A stretch of 64,000 bases of DNA from Candidatus Amarolinea dominans (GTDB lineage: Bacteria > Chloroflexota > Anaerolineae > SSC4 > Amarolineaceae), in contig JADJYJ010000001.1 of the NCBI GenBank assembly GCA_016719785.1, forward strand, positions 711,721-775,720. The letters are read 5' to 3'. The stretch's first letter is position 1. Each line of letters starts with the position of its first letter. Made by a program: the position numbers and the translations under genes. The notes under the pieces were generated by a model, which searched no databases, was not told the origin of the DNA, and saw nothing but the letters and a program-made list of their open reading frames with translations. This document shows positions 1-7,737 of the stretch, piece by piece.

Positions 1-281
1 GGCTCAGGATCCTACGGAGCACCACCACCGGCATGCGCTTGCGCTCGAACTCCACGAAAAAGATGCCGAAGGGTTGGCCGTCGGCCATCGGCCGCAGTTG
101 GTGGATCGCCTTGACTTTGGCCGCGTCCGCGTCCCGCAGCCCCAAGCTCCGCGGGCGAGTACTCGAAGGTGAGTTCGTCGAAGCCGTATTCCTGCAGCGG
201 CCAGTCAAGCTCGTCTTCCAGGTAGCGCACCAGGTCGGGGAAGGTTTTGATAGAACGCAGGGTGTCGGCGGAAACGGGCAT
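1..281 (-). CDS. Eco57I-type restriction/methylase protein, N-terminal part (cut by window edge, frameshifted)
   Basis: Only the first ~90 residues lie in the window. The start (MPVSADTLRS) has an AGGAG ribosome site just upstream. The opening region (IKTFPDLVRYL, ELDWPLQEYGFDELTFEYSP) and, after a one-base shift, the block with GQPFGIFFVEFERKR match what I recall of the N-terminus of large Eco57I-class restriction-modification proteins. A single extra G in a four-base run (plus-strand C-run at 140-143) breaks the frame between these two blocks, so this is either a sequence error or a decayed gene. It follows the DUF3800 and helicase genes on the same strand with its own ~310-base leader. The catalytic domains lie outside the window, so methylase activity is inferred from family resemblance only. 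Confidence 0.55.
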
Positions 282-592
282 GGGATAGGCTCCTGTCAGT
301 ACTTTTACGCTGGGTCGCATGGCAATTGTGCAGCAATCTGCTGCACAATTGGACGCGAATTGGATGAAATGAGACGCGAATTAGATAGGGTTGGATACGC
401 GCTCTTTGTGCAAGATACGCCTGCACAGAAAACTTTCGCGATATTGACAGCCGCAGCACTTCGTGGTATCCTCACATTTAGAAGTGCGGCTCGTAACACC
501 TGGCGACTCTGACCACCTGCGGTGGCCTAGCCTACCGGCGCAATTCCGGCGGGGACAGATTGAGATCGGAGCCCAGGGTGAGCCGCTATTTT
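282..592. promoter_or_regulatory. Leader region upstream of the Eco57I-like gene, with a perfect palindrome at 323-351
   Basis: This 311-base gap holds no gene. A perfect inverted repeat has arms 323-335 and 339-351 (13 bases each, caattgtgcagca and its complement) around a 3-base spacer, about 40 bases upstream of the methylase start. Two direct copies of gacgcgaatt follow at about 352 and 371. The symmetry and position fit an operator for a dimeric repressor, as controller proteins of R-M systems use, but no controller gene is visible. A hairpin terminator for the DUF3800 transcript is the alternative; it lacks a T-run. Confidence 0.5.
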
Positions 593-1205
593 TTATTCCC
601 ACAGTGCGATCTGCAGCAACTCCTCAACCACAATCCGCGGCGCGATGAGATCGTAGAACTCACGTCTGTTGCGCGCATACTTCTGAAACAACGCCCACGC
701 CACGAAATCCACTGCCTGTAAACCCTTCTCGGCAATGGAATCTCCATGTCGAATCGTGACATTTGCCGATAAGCCTGCCAGGTTATCCAGGATGGCATGT
801 TCCAATAGCTGACGTAACCTGAGCGACGTGTACCGTTTATCGAGACAGAGGTCGAGTTGCGGCTGGCGTTTGGCCGCCCGGCGCACAGCATCGGCGACGA
901 CCAGGCGATAGATCGCACGTGGGTCGGTTGGCGGCCGCAGGATCGCAGCTTTGTCCAGGACGACGGCCACGATCTCGATCGGTGCCGCGGCAATCGCTTG
1001 CAATAGCCGTGCCGTCACTTCGGGCGGCGATGCGTCAGCCTTCATCTCGCCCGAAGCCAGACTCGGCGCCACGATTTGCGGCGGTGGATTGACGATCCAC
1101 GTCCAGGGCACGCGGCTGCCCTGTGCTCAACAGCGCAACCACCAGATAGGGTTGGCCGCCGAACGGGATGTCATCTCCCGATTCATCGAGAAACGCGTGG
1201 GCCAT
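593..1205 (-). CDS. DUF3800 domain protein, frameshifted
   Basis: The N-terminus reads MAHAFLDESGDD, the acidic DESG motif of DUF3800 proteins, which are thought to have an RNase H-like fold. It then loses frame; the rest (LASGEMKAD, then IEIVAVVLDK) continues in another frame from about 1111. The family normally carries both blocks in one ~200-residue chain, and the span is one base longer than a multiple of three, so one inserted base between ~1085 and ~1115 explains it. The start lies 3 bases beyond the helicase stop, so the two are co-transcribed. DUF3800 proteins often sit in defence islands; their biochemical role is not settled. Confidence 0.6.
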
Positions 1206-1208
1206 TCG

Positions 1209-4200
1209 TTAGTTCAACTCCATCCAACATTTCAAGATCGGCGTGACCCCCACCGGCGCTTGCAGCGGACGCAGATAGTCGGCGACCACCTGCCGCTCCA
1301 CCCGCTTGCGCAGCTCGGAGAGCGCCGCGCGATCCAGGGCGCAATGCCGCGGGGTGTCCGGCTCGGAGCGGATCAGGTTGGCGATGGCGCCCGGCTCGGT
1401 CAGGACGCGGCTGCCTTCGAGGTCGTAGCAGAGCCAGACCGTGAAGCCGGCCGCGTCGCTCCAGCGCGGCTGGCCCGGCTCGGCCTCGATCAGATTGGGA
1501 TCGGGCCGCGGGATGCGATAGCAGAAGAAGACGGCGCGCGCGTCCGGCCGCGGCGAAACCCGGCCGGAGAAGACTTTGAGCGGCAGCTTCGCCAGCGTCG
1601 CGGCCAGCGCCGGGTGCGCCCCCAGCAGTGCCGTGTATTCCAGCCGCAACTGCTCCGCCTCTGACAGCGTGCCGTCGCACTGCTCGTTGATCTCCTTGAT
1701 CGGATCGAAACGGTCGTCGGGGGTCAGCAGCGTGCGGCCCTCGATGCCCAGGGTGCGCGAGATCACCAGCGTCTTGCTGGTGACGCGCTGGAAGAGGTGC
1801 AGCAGTTCGTCCAACTCATCGGGCGGCAGGAAGTTCCAGAACGCCACCCTCCCGCGCAGCAGCTTCAGCTCCGGGTGATCGGCCACCAGGCGTGCCTCCA
1901 CCGCGGAATTCATGCGCCGGTCCACGCGGCCGATGCGTTGCATCAGGCGGACGGGGTTCCAGTGGAGATCGTAGTTGATCAACCGGGTCGCGTCCTGCAA
2001 GTTCAGGCCTTCGGAGAGCACATCGGTGGAGATCAACACCCGGATCGGCGGCTTGCCCTGGGCGGCCAGCTCGGCGCTGCTCAGGCCGTTGTAATACGGT
2101 GCAAAGCGGCGGATCACATCGCTGCGCTGGCGTTGATTGCTGCCGCCATCAATGCGCTGCAAACCTGTGATGCCGGCGGCCGCCAACTCCCGCTCCAGGT
2201 AGCGCGCCGTGTCGGCGAACTCGGTAAAAATGATGACCTTCTGCGCCCTGAGCACCGGATCGGTCTTGAGGAGCTTGATCAGCGCCTTGAGCTTGTCATC
2301 CCGATCTGGCGTCACCCGCCCGACCTCGCGCAGGAAATCCACGAGTTGATCCAGATCGTCGAACGTGTCGTCCAGGATCTCATCCACATCGAACTGGGCC
2401 GGGTCACGCCGCTCGATAGCGCCGAGGATGTCCTCATTCAGGAACTCCTCGACCTCGTCCTCGTCGGCTTCTTCGGGCCACAGATCCAACTGGTGCGCCT
2501 GGGCATAACCGATCAACTCCCCGTTCTTGATCCGCCAGCGTTCCAGGCGGCGCCGATCGTGCTCGGACGTCACATGCACCGTGACCCAGGCCAGCAGCTT
2601 TCGCAACAGCCGCCAACATGACCCCTCGAACGCCCGCGCCGAGCTTTCGAAGCGTTTGAGGAACAGGGTTCGGATGAGCATGACGACCTGACGCTGGCGG
2701 TTCTCGTCGAACGACTTGTAGGTGACGCTCTCTTTGTCCCCGCGCCAATAGGCCAGGGGATAGTAGATGCCCAGGACGAAGAGCGGCCGCTCCTTGTGGA
2801 AGGCGGTGCGCACACTCTGCAGGAGCACGCCGTAGGTGGATTTGATGCTGTAGGGGACGACCTTCGGCGGTTCGCGCTCCGGGAAGAGCGCGCCGTTGCC
2901 GCCGTCGAGGCGCTGGCTTTCCTTCACATAGGCCCGGCTGCGCTGCACCACCAGGGCATCGAAGACCGGGTCGCGGCGCAGCGCGCGCTCCGCCTCTTTG
3001 ATGTCCGCTTCGACCAGCAGGCTCATCTGCTCGGACGCCGGCAACCGGCCGAGGATCTTCTTCTCAAGATCAATGAAATGCCGGCGCAGACTGTGGATGC
3101 CCAGGGTGGGCGCGAAGCGCCGCTCGTCCCCGCCGGTGTACAACTCGATCATGTGCCGAAAATCATGCACCGAGTTATTGACCGGCGTCGCCGTGAGACA
3201 GAAGACCTGCTTGGGCCGGTCGCTATCCTGCAGGTAGCCCTGCAACAGGCGGTAGCGCGATGGCGTCTTGATCCCTTCGCCGGCAATGCCGGGGTTGCGG
3301 AAGTGGTGCGCTTCATCAATGATCACTGCGTCCGCGTCGCGCACGGTCATCTCGATCTCCCTGGGCCACTTGCCGTGCCGCTGCAGATCGGTATGGTTGT
3401 AGATGACCAGGTTGACGAAGCCGCTGAAGACCCGTTCCAGATATTGCCTGAGCACCGGCTCCCACACATCCTCGCGGGCCGCCTTCGGCGCGAAAAGGAC
3501 GACCTGCTTGCCCTCCTTGAACACCAGCCGCTCGATCAGCATCAGCCCGACGTAGGTCTTGCCCAGGCCGACGCCGTCGCACAGGAACGCACCGCCGAAA
3601 CGGTCGGCGATCTCCAGCAGCTTGCGGTAGGCGTCCTGCTGATATTTATCGAGCAACGGAAATACGAACGAGCGCTGCTGATCCCAGGCGTCCGGTTCCA
3701 GCTCGCGACCCCGGAAGAATTCATCCAGCGCCTTGAACCAGATCTCGAACGGCGTGCGCGGCTGGGTGTGCCGCTCCACCGTGCGCAGGATATCGGGCGT
3801 GATGTCTTCCGCTTCTTCCCAATACTGCTCGTACCACTCCTGCAGCAGCCCCACCTCCGGCCCTTTGATCTGCACGTTCAGTTCGACGTTGTCCACCAGC
3901 CCCGGATAGGTGAAATTGGAGGACCCGACCAGGGCATACGACCCCAATACGGCCAGCCGGCCATGCGTGATGTACGCCTTGGCGTGAAATTTGTCCCGGC
4001 TATAGACCCGACACTCGATTTTCCCCGATCGGATCGCCTCGACGATAGCCGGCACGCCTTCCAGGAAGTCGTTTCGGACCTTCTCGCCCTCCAGGCTCTG
4101 CTCCAACTGGCCCTGGATGCGCTCCAACCCACGCGCAAAGGCTCGTTTGGTGCGAGACGACACTTCGTCGCCCATCAGGATGCGGATGTGATCCACCGTC

Positions 4201-4412
4201 TGCCATTTCTCCTGCAGCCCCAGCAGCGCGCTGATCTCGAAGTAACCGGTCGCGATGTCAATGGCCGACGACAGCTCGCACCAGTCGGAGAGGTAGGAAC
4301 GGACTTTCCAGTCCGTATCGCTGTTGTCCACGATAAAGAGATCGCCCCCGCGACCGGCGGGCTTGATAGAGGATGTTGCTGGCGGGCGACGTTGGGATGA
4401 TGGGTTGGACAT
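1209..4412 (-). CDS. PLD-like nuclease/SNF2-family helicase fusion
   Basis: A ~1067-residue protein. An N-terminal phospholipase D-like domain carries the H-x-K motif (KFHAKAYI) followed by GSSNFT. The superfamily 2 helicase core follows: Walker A (DGVGLGKT), DEAH box (IIDEAHHF), motif III (LTATPVNN), then the second RecA lobe (IFTEFADTARYL) and motif VI (QRIGRVDRR). The start MSNPSSQRR was preferred to an upstream ATG because the family-like PLD region begins soon after and the longer N-terminus is low complexity. ATP-driven translocation on DNA coupled to a nuclease or binding PLD unit is the likely role. It is the first gene of a minus-strand operon with DUF3800 and an Eco57I-like gene, which points to restriction-type defence. 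Confidence 0.85.
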   Translation of the reverse strand: MSNPSSQRRPPATSSIKPAGRGGDLFIVDNSDTDWKVRSYLSDWCELSSAIDIATGYFEISALLGLQEKWQTVDHIRILMGDEVSSRTKRAFARGLERIQGQLEQSLEGEKVRNDFLEGVPAIVEAIRSGKIECRVYSRDKFHAKAYITHGRLAVLGSYALVGSSNFTYPGLVDNVELNVQIKGPEVGLLQEWYEQYWEEAEDITPDILRTVERHTQPRTPFEIWFKALDEFFRGRELEPDAWDQQRSFVFPLLDKYQQDAYRKLLEIADRFGGAFLCDGVGLGKTYVGLMLIERLVFKEGKQVVLFAPKAAREDVWEPVLRQYLERVFSGFVNLVIYNHTDLQRHGKWPREIEMTVRDADAVIIDEAHHFRNPGIAGEGIKTPSRYRLLQGYLQDSDRPKQVFCLTATPVNNSVHDFRHMIELYTGGDERRFAPTLGIHSLRRHFIDLEKKILGRLPASEQMSLLVEADIKEAERALRRDPVFDALVVQRSRAYVKESQRLDGGNGALFPEREPPKVVPYSIKSTYGVLLQSVRTAFHKERPLFVLGIYYPLAYWRGDKESVTYKSFDENRQRQVVMLIRTLFLKRFESSARAFEGSCWRLLRKLLAWVTVHVTSEHDRRRLERWRIKNGELIGYAQAHQLDLWPEEADEDEVEEFLNEDILGAIERRDPAQFDVDEILDDTFDDLDQLVDFLREVGRVTPDRDDKLKALIKLLKTDPVLRAQKVIIFTEFADTARYLERELAAAGITGLQRIDGGSNQRQRSDVIRRFAPYYNGLSSAELAAQGKPPIRVLISTDVLSEGLNLQDATRLINYDLHWNPVRLMQRIGRVDRRMNSAVEARLVADHPELKLLRGRVAFWNFLPPDELDELLHLFQRVTSKTLVISRTLGIEGRTLLTPDDRFDPIKEINEQCDGTLSEAEQLRLEYTALLGAHPALAATLAKLPLKVFSGRVSPRPDARAVFFCYRIPRPDPNLIEAEPGQPRWSDAAGFTVWLCYDLEGSRVLTEPGAIANLIRSEPDTPRHCALDRAALSELRKRVERQVVADYLRPLQAPVGVTPILKCWMELN

Positions 4413-4440
4413 AGGCGCTATTCTTTCGGTCAGATTCGTG

Positions 4441-4492
4441 GAGCAAATTTGTTCGTTGGGATGTTGGGTTGCTGTGGTCAGGGAGTATAGCA
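4441..4492 (-). promoter_or_regulatory. Extended -10 promoter and near-palindrome upstream of the helicase operon
   Basis: On the minus strand an extended -10 (TG-C-TATACT) lies at 4492-4484; no good -35 is seen. Downstream of it, at 4441-4454, gagcaaatttgttc is a near-perfect palindrome (one mismatched pair) in the untranslated leader, placed as an operator would be. Confidence 0.4.
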
Positions 4493-4541
4493 CGGTTCGT
4501 GGCGAGGAGCAAAGGGCGTGGGAATCAGGAGATCGTTCGTC

Positions 4542-4640
4542 AGTATGCACTTCAGCGCACTGAAGTGCGTACTACGAACCGTTCGTGGTGCGCATTTCAG
4601 CGCGGCGAACAGGGCGCGAAGGGGTTGTCAATCCCCTTGC
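4542..4640. repeat. REP-like hairpins between divergent transcription units
   Basis: A 14-base stem (arms 4542-4555 and 4560-4573, one mismatch, 4-base loop) is followed by an imperfect hairpin around the ccccttgcgc motif near 4610-4640. The second sits just past the stop of the lipocalin gene and may act as its terminator, though no T-run follows. Confidence 0.45.
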
Positions 4641-4643
4641 GCG

Positions 4644-5798
4644 CTACAACTGTCCGCGCAGGGTGCCCACGTACCCCGTCAGTTCCACATAGCCCTGACC
4701 GGTAATCGGTTGGCCGGCGCTCTCGCCCTGGATGGCGACCGCGCCTTCCCAGTAGGTTTGCGCCAGGCGCAGTTCCTGGTCGGCCTGGCGCGGGGTAATC
4801 TCCAGTGTCAGGCCGTAGGCGGGCAGCGTGACACGCCAGCGCGCCGGGTAACGCCCGCCGCTGGCCGCGCTCTGCCAGGTGTCGAGTACGCTGATCTGGA
4901 CATCGCTGCCGGCCAGGTGCTGCACGCGGCCGTCAGCGGCGATCAGGCTGCCGCTCGACTGCGGCTCGATGCTGCCATCCTCGCGCCGAATCTGGTAGAC
5001 CATCAGCTCACGGCCATCGTCGAGCTGCAGGGCAAACCAGTCCCAGCCGATGGCCCGCTCGCCCAGGGCCGTGGTGCCGAACTCGTGATCCATCCAGCCG
5101 CTGCCGGTGACAGCAAACGTCTGGCCGTCGAGGGTGACGGCGCCCTGCAGCGGCAGACGCGTCAGCGAGTAGTACATGGACGCGTTGCCCGCCTCCGGCC
5201 CTTTTTGATGCAACCCGGCCTCGCCATGCAGTGCCGGCGGCTTGCCCCAGGCCAACGTCAGGTCAAGGGCCACACTGTTCTGTTGCGCCAGCAGGTGCTC
5301 GGTCTGCGGCCCCACGCCTGTCACCGACCAGTCTTCCAGCCAAACCCGGTAGGGCTGCGCCTGCGCGCCGGCCAGCCCGGCCGCGCCGCGGCTGAAACGG
5401 TCGAAGGCATAGAACTGCTGCCCGCTGATGTCGCTCAGAGCAAAGTGCGCCATGTAGACCTGGTTGGTGGCCCAGTCCGAACTGCGCAAGGCCGTTTCGG
5501 CGCTCAACGCGCGGCGGAAGAAGGTCAACTGAAAACCGAACTGGCGCCCGTCCGCGCTCACCAGGTTGCCCACGTAATACCACCATTCGGTCAAATAAGC
5601 CGGATGCGCGCCGTGGTCGCGCGGAAACTCGAGGCTCAGCGGCGCGGTGACCCGCTCGAACCCGACCGTGGATGGCGCCGCCGCCGCCACCACCTGCCCA
5701 CTGACCTGCCCATCCGCCTGCGGTCGTCCCAGCCACCAAACCCCGCTCACAATCAACAGCACCACCACAATCAGCCAAAACGCGCTACGACGCGTCAT
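4644..5798 (-). CDS. AttH/CrtC-like lipocalin-domain protein, membrane-anchored or exported
   Basis: The 384-residue product starts with a positively charged, hydrophobic segment (FWLIVVVLLIVSG), a signal anchor or signal peptide. It then has FPRDHGAHPAYLTEWWYYVGNL, in which the H-P-x-x-x-T-E-W-W-Y-Y core is the hallmark of the AttH/hydroxyneurosporene-synthase-like (CrtC N-terminal) double-lipocalin family. WMDHEFGT and GWDWFALQLDDG are further family blocks. Relatives hydrate carotenoids or are extracellular proteins of unknown role. No other carotenoid gene is nearby, so I do not assign a hydratase function. It is monocistronic, and a low-complexity repeat follows its start on the upstream side. 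Confidence 0.8.
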   Translation of the reverse strand: MTRRSAFWLIVVVLLIVSGVWWLGRPQADGQVSGQVVAAAAPSTVGFERVTAPLSLEFPRDHGAHPAYLTEWWYYVGNLVSADGRQFGFQLTFFRRALSAETALRSSDWATNQVYMAHFALSDISGQQFYAFDRFSRGAAGLAGAQAQPYRVWLEDWSVTGVGPQTEHLLAQQNSVALDLTLAWGKPPALHGEAGLHQKGPEAGNASMYYSLTRLPLQGAVTLDGQTFAVTGSGWMDHEFGTTALGERAIGWDWFALQLDDGRELMVYQIRREDGSIEPQSSGSLIAADGRVQHLAGSDVQISVLDTWQSAASGGRYPARWRVTLPAYGLTLEITPRQADQELRLAQTYWEGAVAIQGESAGQPITGQGYVELTGYVGTLRGQL

Positions 5799-5900
5799 GC
5801 GATCTCCGATTCACGATTTGCGATTTTCGACCTCCGGTCTCCGCTCTCCGATTTTCAATTTCAGATTTTCGATTTTCGGTCTCCGCTCTCGCACACGAAT

Positions 5901-5970
5901 CTCCGCTCTGCACTTTGCACTTTGCACTCTGCACTCTGCACTTTGCGCTCTCCGCTCTCCGCCCTCTACT
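5901..5970. repeat. Heptanucleotide tandem repeat, ten units
   Basis: Ten consecutive 7-base units of the type YTGCACT (central copies) and CTCCGCY (outer copies). The flank 5810-5900 has further gattttcg/ctccgct repeats. The array lies between the lipocalin and SDR genes and runs into the last codon of the SDR gene. Confidence 0.85.
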
Positions 5971-6757
5971 TCAAAAACCTCGCGGCCGTCGCCAATCCCC
6001 AATCGAACACGCCGGGCAGGGTGTGGTTCAAGAACACGGCGAAGCGGGCCGTGCGCGTCAGAACAAGCTCATGCTTGCCGCGCGCGGCCGCGTCCAGCGT
6101 CAACTCGGCCACACGGCGGGCGCTCATGCGGCGCAGCGGATTGCGCGGTTCGAAGCCACGCCCGGCGACGTTCCGGCTGAAGCCGGTGCCGCTGGTGAAG
6201 AACGGACAAACCGTCAGCACACGCACGTTGTGCTGCGCCACTTCCGCGCGCAGCCCCTGCGAAAAGCCGTTGACCGCAAACTTGCTGGCCGCGTAGATGC
6301 TGTCGCTGGGCGTGCCCACCTTGCCGGCCACCGATGAAATGTTGATGATGAGACCCCGCTGCCGCGCAATCATGCCGGGCAGCGCCAGCCGCGTCGCGTA
6401 GATCAGCCCAAACAGATTGGTGCGGAAGAGATCCTCCACCGGCCCCATCGTCAGGTCCTTGGCCCACACGCCCAAGCCCTGGCCGGCATTGTTGACCAGG
6501 ACATCGAGACGGCCGAACGTCTCCTGCGTGACGTGCATCAGGCGCTCGATCTGGCCGTACTCGCGCACATCGGTCGGCGCCACCAGCGCCTGACCGCCCG
6601 CGGCTCTCAGTTCGGCCGCCAACTGCTCCAGCGCGTCCACGGAACGGGCGGCCAGCACCACCGTGGCCCCTTCACCGCTGAACGCCCGCGCCAACTCGCG
6701 GCCGATGCCGCTCGACGCGCCGGTAACCACCACAATCTGATCTTGAAATCGTTGCAT
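5966..6757 (-). CDS. SDR-family NAD(P)-dependent oxidoreductase
   Basis: A 263-residue classical short-chain dehydrogenase. It has the cofactor motif TGASSGIG near the N-terminus, the NNAG motif, catalytic Ser in INISSVAGK, and YAASK with the Tyr/Lys pair. The start MQRFQDQ was chosen because GAGGG lies 5-6 bases upstream; the longer reading has no ribosome site. The C-terminal extension (NHTLPGVFDWGL) is hydrophobic, as in membrane-associated SDRs of the DltE/YqjQ type. The substrate cannot be read from sequence. The stop falls inside the heptanucleotide repeat, so the last residues are derived from the repeat. Confidence 0.88.
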   Translation of the reverse strand: MQRFQDQIVVVTGASSGIGRELARAFSGEGATVVLAARSVDALEQLAAELRAAGGQALVAPTDVREYGQIERLMHVTQETFGRLDVLVNNAGQGLGVWAKDLTMGPVEDLFRTNLFGLIYATRLALPGMIARQRGLIINISSVAGKVGTPSDSIYAASKFAVNGFSQGLRAEVAQHNVRVLTVCPFFTSGTGFSRNVAGRGFEPRNPLRRMSARRVAELTLDAAARGKHELVLTRTARFAVFLNHTLPGVFDWGLATAARFLK

Positions 6758-6864
6758 GACATCCCTCACGTGCTTGAAACTATACGGGAAGAAATTCTTA
6801 CAAGCCGCCATCACTTGGACTCGCGGCCGCAGCCTGGAGTCACCAAGCCCACTCTCACCGCAGC

Positions 6865-7006
6865 CAGCAGTTCCAAATGTAGCCTGGTTTTTTACCACAG
6901 AGATCACAAAGAACGCAGAGAAGTTGCCGATTTGCGCCTGATCTGCCGTTTCTTTGTGTTCTCTGTGCTCTTTGTGGTTGAATGTGTGCTACGTTTGGAA
7001 CTACTG
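6865..7006. mobile_element. MITE-like element with 19-base terminal inverted repeats
   Basis: Terminal repeats at 6865-6883 and 6988-7006 match at 17 of 19 positions. Inside, a second inverted pair (around 6894-6922 and 6949-6980) is made of accacagag/acaaagaa-type sequence. No ORF is inside. The ~142-base size and nested symmetry fit a non-autonomous element or mobile hairpin. It fills most of the gap 6758-7087, which holds no gene. Confidence 0.65.
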
Positions 7007-7023
7007 CAACGCAGCGCCGCGAT

Positions 7024-7051
7024 TTGACAATCACCGCCAGGCGTCTACACT
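7024..7051 (+). promoter_or_regulatory. Sigma70-type promoter for the phosphatase-polX pair
   Basis: TTGACA at 7024-7029, a 16-base spacer and TACACT at 7046-7051. It starts just beyond the MITE-like element and 37 bases before the next gene. Confidence 0.6.
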
Positions 7052-7087
7052 GGACTGGCACACCCTATTGACGAAAGGTAGAAATCA

Positions 7088-7723
7088 ATGCGTCTTTTCA
7101 TGATACGACACGGTCAGAGCCTGGTCAACCTGGAGGGCTGGAACCAGGGCAATACGGACGAAGGCTTGACCGACCTGGGCCAACGCCAGGCTGCGGCCCT
7201 GGCCCACTGGCTGCCCACCAAACTCCCCACGATGGACATCCTCTATTGTAGCACCATGCGCCGCGCCCTGGAAACGGCTGCCCCACTCTGCGCTGCCTAC
7301 AACATCACCTTGCAGCGCGAGGACCGCCTGCGTGAGGTCGGCAACAACCGCCTCGACCATTCCCCCTATCCGAACGATGACCTACCGCGTGACTACGCCG
7401 ATTACTGGGGCAGCGAGCGCCCTTTCAACTCGATCACCCCGGCGATGGGCGAGGGCGAGAGCTGGATGCACTTCCGCACACGCGTCGGCTCCTTCCTGGA
7501 GGAAATCGTGCAGCGTCACCGGCAGCAGACCGTCGTCGCGATCTGTCACGGCGGCGTTGTGGAGGCCACCTTCGACCACATCTTCAACGTGGGGCCGTGG
7601 CGTCGCTGTGAAGTCTGGCTGCGCAACAGCGGCATCACGCAGTTCGAGTACGTGGAGCACCCGCGCCGCGAAACCTGGCGCCTGCACTACCACGACCGCG
7701 CCGACCATCTCAACGACCTCTGA
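7088..7723 (+). CDS. Histidine phosphatase family protein (phosphoglycerate-mutase-like)
   Basis: A 211-residue cytosolic protein with the catalytic RHGQS motif at residues ~7-11 and a second catalytic His in ICHGGVVEA. Family members use a phospho-histidine intermediate to remove or move phosphate groups. The absence of the long insert of true cofactor-dependent phosphoglycerate mutase, and the short length, favour a broad phosphatase over a glycolytic mutase. GAAAGG precedes the start. It is followed after 14 bases by polX and is probably co-transcribed with it. The substrate is unknown. Confidence 0.85.
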   Translation: MRLFMIRHGQSLVNLEGWNQGNTDEGLTDLGQRQAAALAHWLPTKLPTMDILYCSTMRRALETAAPLCAAYNITLQREDRLREVGNNRLDHSPYPNDDLPRDYADYWGSERPFNSITPAMGEGESWMHFRTRVGSFLEEIVQRHRQQTVVAICHGGVVEATFDHIFNVGPWRRCEVWLRNSGITQFEYVEHPRRETWRLHYHDRADHLNDL

Positions 7724-7737
7724 AGACAGGTAAACCC

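Noticed and set aside
2796..4400. 534-residue open frame opposite the helicase
   Set aside because: It lies wholly within the PLD-helicase gene with no ribosome site or recognisable motif.
5901..5970. Possible CRISPR array
   Set aside because: The units are 7 bases and directly adjacent; there are no spacers.
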